A DNA stretch of 64,000 bases, taken from assembly GCA_045532655.1 (NCBI GenBank), contig JAZSGI010000203.1, positions 1-64,000 of the forward strand, given 5' to 3'. The translations under genes and the position numbers were made by a program. The notes under the pieces are model-generated. The model saw nothing but the letters and a program-made list of their open reading frames with translations. It had not been told where the DNA came from and made no database searches. Positions 26,189-33,558 of the stretch are shown piece after piece. Source of the stretch: JAVBQJ01 sp045532655. Its GTDB lineage: Bacteria > Verrucomicrobiota > Lentisphaeria > Victivallales > Victivallaceae. Every line of letters begins with the position of its first letter. Within the stretch, counting starts at the first letter, position 1.

Positions 26189-26921
26189 ATCAGAGGTCAG
26201 AGGAATCATCGGGGAAATCAGGGAATTTTGTCTTCATGACGGGCCCGGAGTAAGGACGACTCTTTTTTTGAAGGGGTGTCCTCTCCGCTGTCCATGGTGT
26301 CATAATCCTGAATTCATCCGACCTGGCGTTGAAACGGGTGTTGCCCGTTATTATACTGCATCGGAAGTTGCAAAATTGATTTTGCGGGACAGGAATATTC
26401 TGGAGACATCCGGTGGCGGTGTGACTTTTTCCGGGGGGGAAGTTCTTATGCAATGGGAATTTGCTTCTGCGATTGCCGGACTTTTGCAAGGGTTGCATAT
26501 TGCAGTGGAAACCTCCGGATTTGCTTCTGCCGCCATCTATTCATCCATGCTTGACCAATGTGATTTTATTTTTCAGGACATCAAATGCATGGATGAGGAG
26601 CTGCATAAACGTCTGACCGGAGTCGGCAACAGGCAGATATTGGAAAATTTACGTTTGCTGCAGAGATCCGGCAGACCGTATATCATCCGTATGCCTTATG
26701 TTCCGGGGTTCAATGATATTACCGGCGAAGTGGAGGCTCTTGCCCGTTTTTTGAGTTCTGCTCCCGGCAACCTGCAAAAAGTGGAAATACTGCCTTACCA
26801 TGCCGGAGGTGTAAGCAAATTAAAAAAAATGGGAGTTCCGGTGCCGCCGGGCTTACAGGCAGAAGATGGTACGGTGCCGGAGGTTGTAAAGAAGATTTTG
26901 TCTGAATACGGGCTGCCGTGA
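26181..26921 (+). CDS. Glycyl-radical enzyme activating enzyme (radical SAM)
   Basis: The best start is TTG at 26181 with AGGAG 11 bases upstream; it overlaps the radical-enzyme stop by 8 bases. The 246-residue product has IIGEIREFCLHDGPGVRTTLFLKGCP (shown in pieces: HDGPGVRTT then GCPLRCPWCHN), the CxxxCxxC cluster motif, the GGGVTFSGGE glycine-rich SAM site and VETSGF. It is PflA-sized and lacks the extra ferredoxin-like cluster insert common in activases of eliminase-type enzymes. Known role of the family: abstract hydrogen from the Gly of the partner enzyme using SAM and a 4Fe-4S cluster. Here the partner must be the preceding gene product. Confidence 0.9.
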   Translation: MDKSEVRGIIGEIREFCLHDGPGVRTTLFLKGCPLRCPWCHNPEFIRPGVETGVARYYTASEVAKLILRDRNILETSGGGVTFSGGEVLMQWEFASAIAGLLQGLHIAVETSGFASAAIYSSMLDQCDFIFQDIKCMDEELHKRLTGVGNRQILENLRLLQRSGRPYIIRMPYVPGFNDITGEVEALARFLSSAPGNLQKVEILPYHAGGVSKLKKMGVPVPPGLQAEDGTVPEVVKKILSEYGLP

Positions 26922-26944
26922 AGCCGGAACTTCTTTGCCCCCGC

Positions 26945-26973
26945 TTGACTTTTTCTGTAAACAGGTGTATCTT
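26945..26973 (+). promoter_or_regulatory. Promoter of the AGCS symporter gene
   Basis: TTGACT (26945-26950), 17 bases, TATCTT (26968-26973), about 20 bases before the ATG at 26993. It lies just after the activase stop at 26921, so the symporter can be expressed independently of the glycyl radical operon. Confidence 0.65.
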
Positions 26974-26992
26974 AATCGAAAAAAGGAAATAT

Positions 26993-28393
26993 ATGGATAC
27001 ACTTCTCCGTGTGATCGGATGTATAAACGAATATCTCTCTGATTATGTCCTCCTGTTTTTATTGATCGGCGCCGGACTCTGTTTCAGCTGGCGCACCCGT
27101 TTTGTGCAGGTGCGCTGCCTCGGCGAAGGGTTCCGTAATGTTTTCGGTACTTTTTCCCTTAACGGGAAAAGCCGCAAAGGAGGCTTGAGTCCTTTTCAGG
27201 CTCTGACCGCCGCTGTTGCCGCCCAAGTGGGAACAGGCAATATTGTCGGTGCAGCTGGGGCAGTGATCACCGGCGGCCCCGGAGCGATCTTCTGGATGTG
27301 GATAATCGCTTTTCTCGGTATGGCGACAATTTATGCCGAGGCGGTGCTGGCCCAGAACACTAAAGTTACTGAAGCCGATGGCAATATACATGGCGGACCG
27401 GTCTATTACATCAAAAAGGCTTTCCCTAACTGGGCGGGGCGATTTATGGCGGTGTTTTTTGCTGCTGCAACTGTGATCGGTGTCGGATTTACCGGATGCA
27501 TGGTGCAGGCCAATGCGATAGGTGCTGCGTGTCATGACGCTTTCGGTGTGCCCTCCTGGGTGATCGGAGTTTTGCTGGCACTGGCGGGCGGGGCGATTTT
27601 TATGGGCGGTGTTACCCGGCTTGCCAAAGTGACGGAGAAACTTGTTCCGGCGATGGCGATCCTTTATCTTGCGGGTGGATTTTATATTCTGGCAATGCGT
27701 TGGCAATATCTTCCGGAAACTTTCTGGATCATAATAAAATATGCATTCGATCCTGCTGCACTTATCGGCGGCAGTATCGGCTATGCTTTGAAAACTGCCG
27801 TGAGTCAGGGGGCGAAACGAGGGCTTTTTTCCAATGAGGCCGGTATGGGAACTACACCTCATGCTCATGCAGCGGCACGGGGGACAGTACCCCATGTGCA
27901 GGGGACTGTTGCCATAATCGGGGTATTTATTGATACGGCGGTGGTATTGACCATGACGTCCTTTATTATCATATCTGTTTTTTATGTCGGCGACGGTCCG
28001 CTTGCGCTTGCTGACGGCAGTACCTACTCCGGTTTGCTTGCCGCCAGTGGGCTTACCCAGACAAATCTTGTGGCAGAGGCAGTGGCATCTGTTACCACCG
28101 TGGGATTCGGAAGGGTGTTTGTGGCGGTTTGTCTTCTGTTTTTTGCCTTTTCCACAATAATCAGCTGGAATTATTTCGGCAGGATCAATATGCAGTACCT
28201 TTTCGGGCAGAAGTCATTAAAAATATATTCACTTATTGCCGTACTCTGTATTTTTGCCGGGACACTGCTGAAAAGCGATCTTGTCTGGGCGCTGCAGGAT
28301 ATGTGCAATCAGCTGATAGTTCTGCCCAATATTGCCGCTTTGCTGGTTCTTGGCCGCATCGTTGCAGAGGCTTCAAAACAAAAAGAACAATAA
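26993..28393 (+). CDS. Sodium:alanine/glycine symporter (AGCS family)
   Basis: The 466-residue membrane protein has about ten hydrophobic segments and AGCS hallmarks: the GGLSPFQALTAAVAAQVGTGNIVG block near residue 65 (read here as GLSPFQALTAA and VGTGNIVG), GPGAIFWMW, and KRGLFSNEAGMGTTPHAHA in the second half. Family members import small amino acids with sodium. AAGGA precedes the ATG at 26993; a GTG-started extension back to 26918 would cover the promoter and is rejected. The link to the arabinose/glycyl radical genes is positional only. It ends 36 bases before an SGNH hydrolase gene. Confidence 0.88.
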   Translation: MDTLLRVIGCINEYLSDYVLLFLLIGAGLCFSWRTRFVQVRCLGEGFRNVFGTFSLNGKSRKGGLSPFQALTAAVAAQVGTGNIVGAAGAVITGGPGAIFWMWIIAFLGMATIYAEAVLAQNTKVTEADGNIHGGPVYYIKKAFPNWAGRFMAVFFAAATVIGVGFTGCMVQANAIGAACHDAFGVPSWVIGVLLALAGGAIFMGGVTRLAKVTEKLVPAMAILYLAGGFYILAMRWQYLPETFWIIIKYAFDPAALIGGSIGYALKTAVSQGAKRGLFSNEAGMGTTPHAHAAARGTVPHVQGTVAIIGVFIDTAVVLTMTSFIIISVFYVGDGPLALADGSTYSGLLAASGLTQTNLVAEAVASVTTVGFGRVFVAVCLLFFAFSTIISWNYFGRINMQYLFGQKSLKIYSLIAVLCIFAGTLLKSDLVWALQDMCNQLIVLPNIAALLVLGRIVAEASKQKEQ

Positions 28394-28429
28394 ATACGCT
28401 CCTGCAAAAGCGGAGCAGAAAGGATTTTT

Positions 28430-29062
28430 ATGACAAAAACTATTGTTTTTCAGGGTGATTCCATTACCGATGCCGGTCGCAGTTATGATGCATCTCTGCC
28501 TGCCAATACTTTGCTGGGCGGCGGATATGTCTGTACAACGGCTGTTGATCTTGCCGCTTATGAACCGGAAAAGGAATGGCAAGTCTATAACCGTGGTATA
28601 AGCGGCAACAGGGTGGTGGATCTTTATGCAAGATGGAAGGTGGATGCCCTGAATTTGCGTCCTGATATATTGAGTATTCTTATCGGTGTCAATGATCTGT
28701 GGCACGAAATTGATTTCAAGAATGGTGTGGAAGTACCCCGTTATGATACTTTTTACCGCATGATCATGGATTGGACACGCAAAGAATTGCCGGAAACAAA
28801 AATTATTCTTATAGAGCCTTTTGTGCTTGTTACCGGTGCAGTTACAGAAGATTGGCTGGACGATATAAACGCCCGCAGAGAAGTCGTGAAAAAAATTGCA
28901 GAGGATTATGGTACTTTGTTCCTTCCGGCACAGAGTGTTTTTGACGAAGCCTGCAAACGTGCTCCTGCAAGTTACTGGCTGCAGGATGGAGTACACCCCA
29001 CTTCATGGGGACACAGGCTCCTGGCAGATGCCTGGCTGAAAGCAACTGAAAGTATCCGCTGA
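28430..29062 (+). CDS. SGNH/GDSL-family hydrolase
   Basis: A 210-residue esterase-like protein: block I QGDSITDAG with the nucleophile Ser near residue 11, block II NRGISGNRV (oxyanion Gly), block III IGVNDLWHE with the Asn, and block V DGVHPTSWGH with the catalytic Asp and His. No signal peptide, so probably a cytoplasmic deacetylase of oligosaccharides (acetyl-xylan or rhamnogalacturonan-type esterases have this pattern). The GH51 neighbourhood is in keeping with removal of acetyl groups from plant-cell-wall oligosaccharides. A terminator follows. Confidence 0.88.
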   Translation: MTKTIVFQGDSITDAGRSYDASLPANTLLGGGYVCTTAVDLAAYEPEKEWQVYNRGISGNRVVDLYARWKVDALNLRPDILSILIGVNDLWHEIDFKNGVEVPRYDTFYRMIMDWTRKELPETKIILIEPFVLVTGAVTEDWLDDINARREVVKKIAEDYGTLFLPAQSVFDEACKRAPASYWLQDGVHPTSWGHRLLADAWLKATESIR

Positions 29063-29080
29063 TTCATTTTGTTGTTATCG

Positions 29081-29125
29081 GGCTGTTGCAAAACCTCAAA
29101 AAAAGGCAGGCAACAGCCTTTTTTT
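29081..29125 (+). terminator. Rho-independent terminator after the SGNH hydrolase
   Basis: GGCTGTTGC (29081-29089) pairs perfectly with GCAACAGCC (29110-29118) and is followed by seven T (29119-29125). It closes the plus-strand run starting at the GH51 gene. Confidence 0.85.
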
Positions 29126-29223
29126 ATTGTCCGGGATGAAAATCGGAACTGTAACAATGGAGTGCGGAGAAAGAAACTTTATTCATAAAGGTTTTCTCCG
29201 CAAAACAGTTTTGCAATAATTTT

Positions 29224-30159
29224 TTATAATATTACGTTTTGCCAGCGGCGGTTGGTGAGAAGTTCAGCATCTTTGCCGAGGAAGAATTTCCCGGCTTCCC
29301 TGTCGCCTTTCAGCCAATAAGAGAACCATGCGGCAAGATATGGTTGGCTTTCCCACAGGGAATCAACATGACCGCTGTTTTTGTCTGATGTGACAGCTAT
29401 TACTACAGGGATATTGCCGTTTGAACGTATTTCTTTGCGGTTCGCCAGCATGGATTGCAAATTACATATGCCGGGTTCTTTGCTGCCGGGCCAATAAACA
29501 TCCCAGCCGTCGGGTTTGCTGGTGGAGGTCATCATAACAGGGATCCTGATAAGCGATGGTTCGTACGGACTTTGCAGAAATGATTCTTCTGCAAGCTGCC
29601 TGTTTACACCGCTTATAGCGAAAAGAGCTTTGAAATGTCCGCTGTTTTTGAATTTGGATGCACCATTGAAGGCTCCTGCACCGCCCTGTGAGTGACCGGC
29701 AATACCGGCATTATTCAGGTCGATTTTGTTGAAAAATATACTTTGCGGATCACTGTTGCTTGCGATCATGAAATCCAGACATTCAGATGCCCCTTTCCCT
29801 TTACCGGACATGGTTTCCTCTGTACCGACTGCAATAAATCCCCATGTGGCAAGATGGCGGAAGATATTCTGATAAAAAGAAGCCTTGCAGCCGGTTCCGT
29901 TACAGAAGATTATCACAGGAAATTTTTCATTTTCCGTCTTCACCATCCGTTCCGGATACCATATTTCGTATTTCTCCAGATTTCTGTTTGCTGCCGGAGC
30001 TTCAAAATAAGCTGCTTTTTCCGGACCGTCGGCAAGGAATTTAAGTTCCACAGGTGCTGAAGTTTTGATCCTGTTCTGAAAATCCCCTGAAATCTCACAT
30101 GCCGTCATGACCAGTGTCATGCAGAATGCCGCCGCAATACAAAATATTCTTTTTCTCAT
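29224..30159 (-). CDS. Alpha/beta hydrolase lipoprotein (PAF-acetylhydrolase/lipase-like)
   Basis: The ATG at 30159 has AAGGGGG upstream. The 311-residue protein has a lipoprotein signal (TLVMTAC). The fold shows KFPVIIFCNGTGCKAS (oxyanion region), the nucleophile elbow GHSQGGAGAFN, and a C-terminal GHVDS that may supply the catalytic His. It resembles poly(ethylene terephthalate)-hydrolase/PAF-acetylhydrolase-like lipases and chlorophyllase-like proteins. It should act in the periplasm or on the outer membrane on an ester substrate; the substrate is unknown. Monocistronic; the 71-base space to the FNT gene on the other strand holds the FNT promoter. Confidence 0.78.
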   Translation of the reverse strand: MRKRIFCIAAAFCMTLVMTACEISGDFQNRIKTSAPVELKFLADGPEKAAYFEAPAANRNLEKYEIWYPERMVKTENEKFPVIIFCNGTGCKASFYQNIFRHLATWGFIAVGTEETMSGKGKGASECLDFMIASNSDPQSIFFNKIDLNNAGIAGHSQGGAGAFNGASKFKNSGHFKALFAISGVNRQLAEESFLQSPYEPSLIRIPVMMTSTSKPDGWDVYWPGSKEPGICNLQSMLANRKEIRSNGNIPVVIAVTSDKNSGHVDSLWESQPYLAAWFSYWLKGDREAGKFFLGKDAELLTNRRWQNVIL

Positions 30160-30224
30160 ATTTCCCCCTTGTTTTGTAGCCGGAATAAATATAATATTAA
30201 AAATGGAGCTTTGCAAGAAAAAAA

Positions 30225-30253
30225 TTGCAATTTTCAATTTTTTGTATTATATT
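30225..30253 (+). promoter_or_regulatory. Promoter of the FNT channel operon
   Basis: TTGCAA (30225-30230), 17 bases, TATATT (30248-30253), about 38 bases before the ATG at 30291, which itself follows AGAGGG. It rules out the upstream in-frame ATG at 30225. Confidence 0.65.
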
Positions 30254-30290
30254 AAAAGAAAAACAACAATATATTACAGAGGGAAAACAG

Positions 30291-30950
30291 ATGACAGATA
30301 ATTACGGCGTTATTTCAGCCATCAACGGTTTTACCAAAACATTTATCAATGCAATTATGGCAGGGATCTTTATCGGTATTGCAGGGACGGTTTTCCTCTC
30401 CGTGCCGTCAGCACCGCTAGGGGCGTTTCTCTTTGCTTTCGGATTGCTGACCATTCTCTGTTATCAGTTCAAACTTTTTACCGGAGCTATAGGTTATCTT
30501 GCCAATCAGGGGAAAAAATCCCCCGGTTATCTTATAACCATGCTGGCAATATGGACAGGGAACCTTGCAGGATGTTTTGCCGTGGGAACACTGGTGCGCT
30601 GCAGCCGTATTGCCGGGAATATAGTGCCGAGAGTACAGGGCATGTGCCAGGTCAAACTTGGGGATTCTTTCGCAAGTTTGCTGATATTATCCTTTTTTTG
30701 CGGGATACTTATGTATGTTGCAGTGGAAACTTTCCGCAAAGAAGAGATAAATCCCTTTGCCCGTACGCTTATGGTTTTTCTCTGTGTGGTGATCTTTATC
30801 CTTTCCGGCTTTGAACACAGTATTGCCGGGATGTACTATTTTTCTGCTGCCGGGATGTGGGGCTGGCAGGCTCTTGCGGCAACAGGTATTATGACTCTTG
30901 GCAATGCTCTTGGGGGCATGCTGCTGCCGATGGCGGATAAAATAAGGTGA
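30291..30950 (+). CDS. Formate/nitrite transporter (FNT) family channel
   Basis: The 219-residue protein has six hydrophobic segments and FNT signatures: NAIMAGIFIGIAGTVFL near the N-terminus, KLFTGAIGYLA (the first FNT signature region, LFT), GNLAGCFAVG, and SGFEHSIAGMYYF, where the central His gates small anion passage. Substrates in the family are formate, nitrite, lactate and hydrosulfide. It may export an acid fermentation product. It starts a three-gene run with a thioesterase (3 bases downstream) and a zinc-ribbon protein. No formate-producing PFL is seen in the window apart from the atypical glycyl radical enzyme. Confidence 0.88.
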   Translation: MTDNYGVISAINGFTKTFINAIMAGIFIGIAGTVFLSVPSAPLGAFLFAFGLLTILCYQFKLFTGAIGYLANQGKKSPGYLITMLAIWTGNLAGCFAVGTLVRCSRIAGNIVPRVQGMCQVKLGDSFASLLILSFFCGILMYVAVETFRKEEINPFARTLMVFLCVVIFILSGFEHSIAGMYYFSAAGMWGWQALAATGIMTLGNALGGMLLPMADKIR

Positions 30951-30953
30951 AAG

Positions 30954-31454
30954 ATGAAAGTTATCAGCAAACAACACAACAGCCGCATGTGTGTGATTTG
31001 CGGTCTTGACAACCCTTTCGGGGTAAAGGCTCCATTTTACAATATGGAGGACGGCAGTGTAATGACGCTTTTCCGCTATCAGGAACATCATCAGAGCTAT
31101 CCCGGCAGGGTCCATGGCGGTCTTATTACTGCCATGCTTGACGAAATGGGTTTGCGGGCGGCATGGGCAAAACATCTGAATGAAGATGATTTCGGAGTGA
31201 CAACTTCTCTTGATACAAGTTACCGCAAGCCTGTTCCTTACAGTGTTGATTTGCTTGGCAGGGGTGTGCTTGTCAGAGAGAGTTCCCGATTCAGTATTGT
31301 TGAATCAACGATCATGGATTTGGCCGGGCAGGTGCTTGCCAACGGAACTATAAAATATCTGAAACTTGATGTCAGCAAAATCGCAGGCAATGCGACTGTG
31401 CATGAAGAAATGCCTTATCTTATTGCAGATAATATAACCCAACTGGAGTTTTGA
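30954..31454 (+). CDS. Hotdog-fold thioesterase (PaaI-like)
   Basis: A 166-residue protein with the PaaI/4HBT pattern: CGLDNPFGVK near the N-terminus, YPGRVHGGLITAMLDEMG (HGG with the catalytic-region acidic residue), TTSLDTSYRKPVP, and VESTIMDLAGQVLANG. It likely hydrolyses a small acyl-CoA. The two N-terminal Cys (CVICG) are common in this subgroup. It begins 3 bases after the FNT gene stop and is followed, with a small overlap, by the zinc-ribbon gene. Confidence 0.85.
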   Translation: MKVISKQHNSRMCVICGLDNPFGVKAPFYNMEDGSVMTLFRYQEHHQSYPGRVHGGLITAMLDEMGLRAAWAKHLNEDDFGVTTSLDTSYRKPVPYSVDLLGRGVLVRESSRFSIVESTIMDLAGQVLANGTIKYLKLDVSKIAGNATVHEEMPYLIADNITQLEF

Positions 31455-31456
31455 AA

Positions 31457-31945
31457 ATGGCTTTTAAATTCAAATGCAAGTATTGTGATCAGCACATTGA
31501 AGCCGAGGATTTTATGGTGGGAAATGAATTTTTCTGCCCCTCATGCAATCAGCCGCTGATCGTGCCCGCCGTTGACCGTATAACTGAATTGGACGAGATC
31601 CAGCCTGTACAGGCACCAGGCGGGTATTTCCGCAGTGAAGTTCCGCCTCCGCCGCCGGAGTTGCCGGGAATGATCCCGCAGATCACCGGAATATACGAGA
31701 AACCTTCATGCTTGAACAGAATTATTGCTGTTCTTGCTTGTGTCAATACCGTTCTGCTGCTTGCTGTGCTGGTGGTTCTCATTATAATGGCATGTGGTTG
31801 CGGCAAAAAGAACAAGGGGGATGAGCAGGAGTTTATGCCTGTAGAGAAGGTTGCCGTTGAATCTGCAGCTGAAAGTGTTCAGGCTCAGCCGGTCGACGTT
31901 CCTGTCAATACTGCTCCCCGCCGGACAAAAAGCAGCCGCCGTTAA
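31457..31945 (+). CDS. Zinc-ribbon single-pass membrane protein
   Basis: The 162-residue protein has an N-terminal zinc ribbon (CKYCDQHIEAEDFMVG then FFCPSCNQPLIVP; two CxxC pairs), a proline-rich linker (PPPPPELPG), one transmembrane helix (about residues 86-113) ending in ACGCGKK, and a charged tail ending in TKSSRR. GGAG lies 8 bases before the ATG at 31457. This layout occurs often in Lentisphaerota/Planctomycetota-type genomes without a known function. It may be a membrane anchor or a sensor; I cannot say more. Confidence 0.7.
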   Translation: MAFKFKCKYCDQHIEAEDFMVGNEFFCPSCNQPLIVPAVDRITELDEIQPVQAPGGYFRSEVPPPPPELPGMIPQITGIYEKPSCLNRIIAVLACVNTVLLLAVLVVLIIMACGCGKKNKGDEQEFMPVEKVAVESAAESVQAQPVDVPVNTAPRRTKSSRR

Positions 31946-31959
31946 AATCATGATGCAGT

Positions 31960-32020
31960 AAGGCGGAGGAAAAACTTTTCAACAAGTTCACCCCCGCCTT
32001 TTTTGGGGGGCTATGCCCCC
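31960..32020 (+). terminator. Two successive terminator-like hairpins
   Basis: AAGGCGG (31960-31966) pairs with CCGCCTT (31994-32000) and runs into TTTTTT; right after, GGGGG (32006-32010) pairs with CCCCC (32016-32020) across a CTATG loop with a T-rich tail. Together they end the FNT operon. The second may also serve the convergent tail-like operon, which ends at 32024. Confidence 0.65.
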
Positions 32021-32023
32021 TTC

Positions 32024-32782
32024 TTATTTACTTGCGCCACTGCATGGGAGCCATTCCGCCCAAAGCAGTGTTGCATCGGTGTTGATTTTGTAAAAATTGC
32101 CTCTGGGAACGAAAATCATTGCCTGCAGACTGCTTATTCCCAAACATTGCTGGGTGTCTCCAACAGCATTATTTTCGTTACCATCTTTCCAAGTGATGAT
32201 TTCAAGATACTGCCCTGCGGTTGAAGCATTGACATGCGCCGAGAGCCAGCCGTCTGTCAGTGCTTGCGCCGTGGTGTTTACCGCGGTGATCTGCGTACCG
32301 GAATGATAGCCGCACCACCCCAAAGCAATATTCTTTCCTGTGTCAGAAACATTATCCAAATGTGTATCTGCCGGATTAGGACAAACCGGAATAAACACGC
32401 CCCCGATTTCAATACCATCAGCTCCGGTCTCCGGTGCGGCTTCCGGTATATCAACGGTCGTATCTTCAGGAGTAACAACATCGTCACCACCATCATCACC
32501 ACTATCACTGCCCCCGCCGGGATAAACAGCAACATTGGGTTCTTTACCCACAATGCCATTTATTCCGATCTGATATTTGCCGAGGGGCGAACCTGTTGAA
32601 GGTGCTACATAATGCGCCATTGTGCCGGGAAATCCGACATACATGCAATAAATACCGTCACTTGATGCCGTGATATAGGTTGTGCCGTTTTCATTAGCAT
32701 AATAGGGATGCCCGTTAGCTGTTCCGGCTTCTCTGAATATACCTGAAAATGGTGTATCGGCACTGGTTGAATATAAATCCAT
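32024..32782 (-). CDS. Surface/phage-tail-like protein, paralogue of the next gene
   Basis: A 252-residue protein in two parts joined by a Gly/Ser/Asp/Thr-rich linker (residues about 88-110, GGGSDSGDDGGDD). The N-terminal part carries a GIFREAGTANGHPYY block, a pattern (xY/FxxxGxxNGxPxY) seen in beta-rich domains of phage tail and algal-virus surface proteins. The C-terminal part is shared with the upstream paralogue: SDTGKNIALGW, ALTDGWLSAHV, GQYLEI, MIFVPRGNFYK, and a terminal WLPCSGASK. No signal peptide. Strong AAGGGGG ribosome binding site. I do not recognise a named family; receptor- or glycan-binding is inferred from the context. Confidence 0.7.
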   Translation of the reverse strand: MDLYSTSADTPFSGIFREAGTANGHPYYANENGTTYITASSDGIYCMYVGFPGTMAHYVAPSTGSPLGKYQIGINGIVGKEPNVAVYPGGGSDSGDDGGDDVVTPEDTTVDIPEAAPETGADGIEIGGVFIPVCPNPADTHLDNVSDTGKNIALGWCGYHSGTQITAVNTTAQALTDGWLSAHVNASTAGQYLEIITWKDGNENNAVGDTQQCLGISSLQAMIFVPRGNFYKINTDATLLWAEWLPCSGASK

Positions 32783-32794
32783 CTTGTTTCCCCC

Positions 32795-33556
32795 TTATTC
32801 ACTTGCCCCATTGCACGGCAGCCACAGTGTTTTAACAAGAGTGGCATTGCTTCGCACTTTGTAAAACATCCCTCTGGGTACAAACATCATTGCCCGGAGA
32901 TCACCGCTTGAATATGAATATCTGGTATTGCCGTAACGATGTTCGGAATCATTGTCACCACGATAAACCAGTAATTCAAGATATTGTCCTCCAGCAGTCG
33001 CTGTTACATGTGCCGAGAGCCAACCGTCTGTCAGTGCCTGAAATTGCACATCAAGTCCGGTTATATCCACTCCGTCACCAAAACCGAGCCATCCCAGCGC
33101 AATATTCTTCCCTGTATCAGAAACTTTGCTCAAATGGGTATCGACAGGGTTTGGACAAACCGGAATAAACATATTTCCGACCTTAAGGCCTTTTTCGCCA
33201 ACTTCGGGAGTTGAATCCGGCACAATAATGGTCGTATCTTCGGGGTCAACGACACCGCCGCCGGAAGTGTCCTCTGTGTATTCCGTAACTGTCGGGCCGG
33301 GAATGGTTGAAGTAGCCTGCCCCCATGAACCGGCTATATCGTCTGCACTAGAGTTTGAGAACATCCACAAGGGTGGAGTCCCGCCCAGCGGTGTCCCCAA
33401 ATAGTGCACATACATGCCGGGAGTAGTTTGCATCGTCCAAATATAATATTCACGGCTCTCGTGCTTGTATGCAGGGAAGCCATTGTATGCCCCGCTCTCA
33501 CGGTAAATACCAGCCGCCTCATGAACGGCAGTAAAAGTAACCTTATAACTTGCCAT
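32795..33556 (-). CDS. Surface/phage-tail-like protein, paralogue of the downstream gene
   Basis: A 253-residue protein of the same architecture as its neighbour: N-terminal GIYRESGAYNGFPAYKHE, a serine/glycine/proline linker, and a C-terminal domain with SDTGKNIALGW, ALTDGWLSAHV, GQYLEL, MMFVPRGMFYK and terminal WLPCNGASE. The C-terminal blocks are strongly conserved between the two while the N-terminal and linker parts have diverged, as expected for a tandem duplication with changing specificity. GGAGG precedes the ATG, which begins 2 bases after the stop of the collagen-like gene, so the three genes form one cassette. Confidence 0.7.
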   Translation of the reverse strand: MASYKVTFTAVHEAAGIYRESGAYNGFPAYKHESREYYIWTMQTTPGMYVHYLGTPLGGTPPLWMFSNSSADDIAGSWGQATSTIPGPTVTEYTEDTSGGGVVDPEDTTIIVPDSTPEVGEKGLKVGNMFIPVCPNPVDTHLSKVSDTGKNIALGWLGFGDGVDITGLDVQFQALTDGWLSAHVTATAGGQYLELLVYRGDNDSEHRYGNTRYSYSSGDLRAMMFVPRGMFYKVRSNATLVKTLWLPCNGASE

Positions 33557-33558
33557 AA

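Noticed and set aside
32024..33556. Twin genes as variable proteins of a diversity-generating retroelement
   Set aside because: No reverse transcriptase, template repeat or adenine-biased variable block was seen near them.
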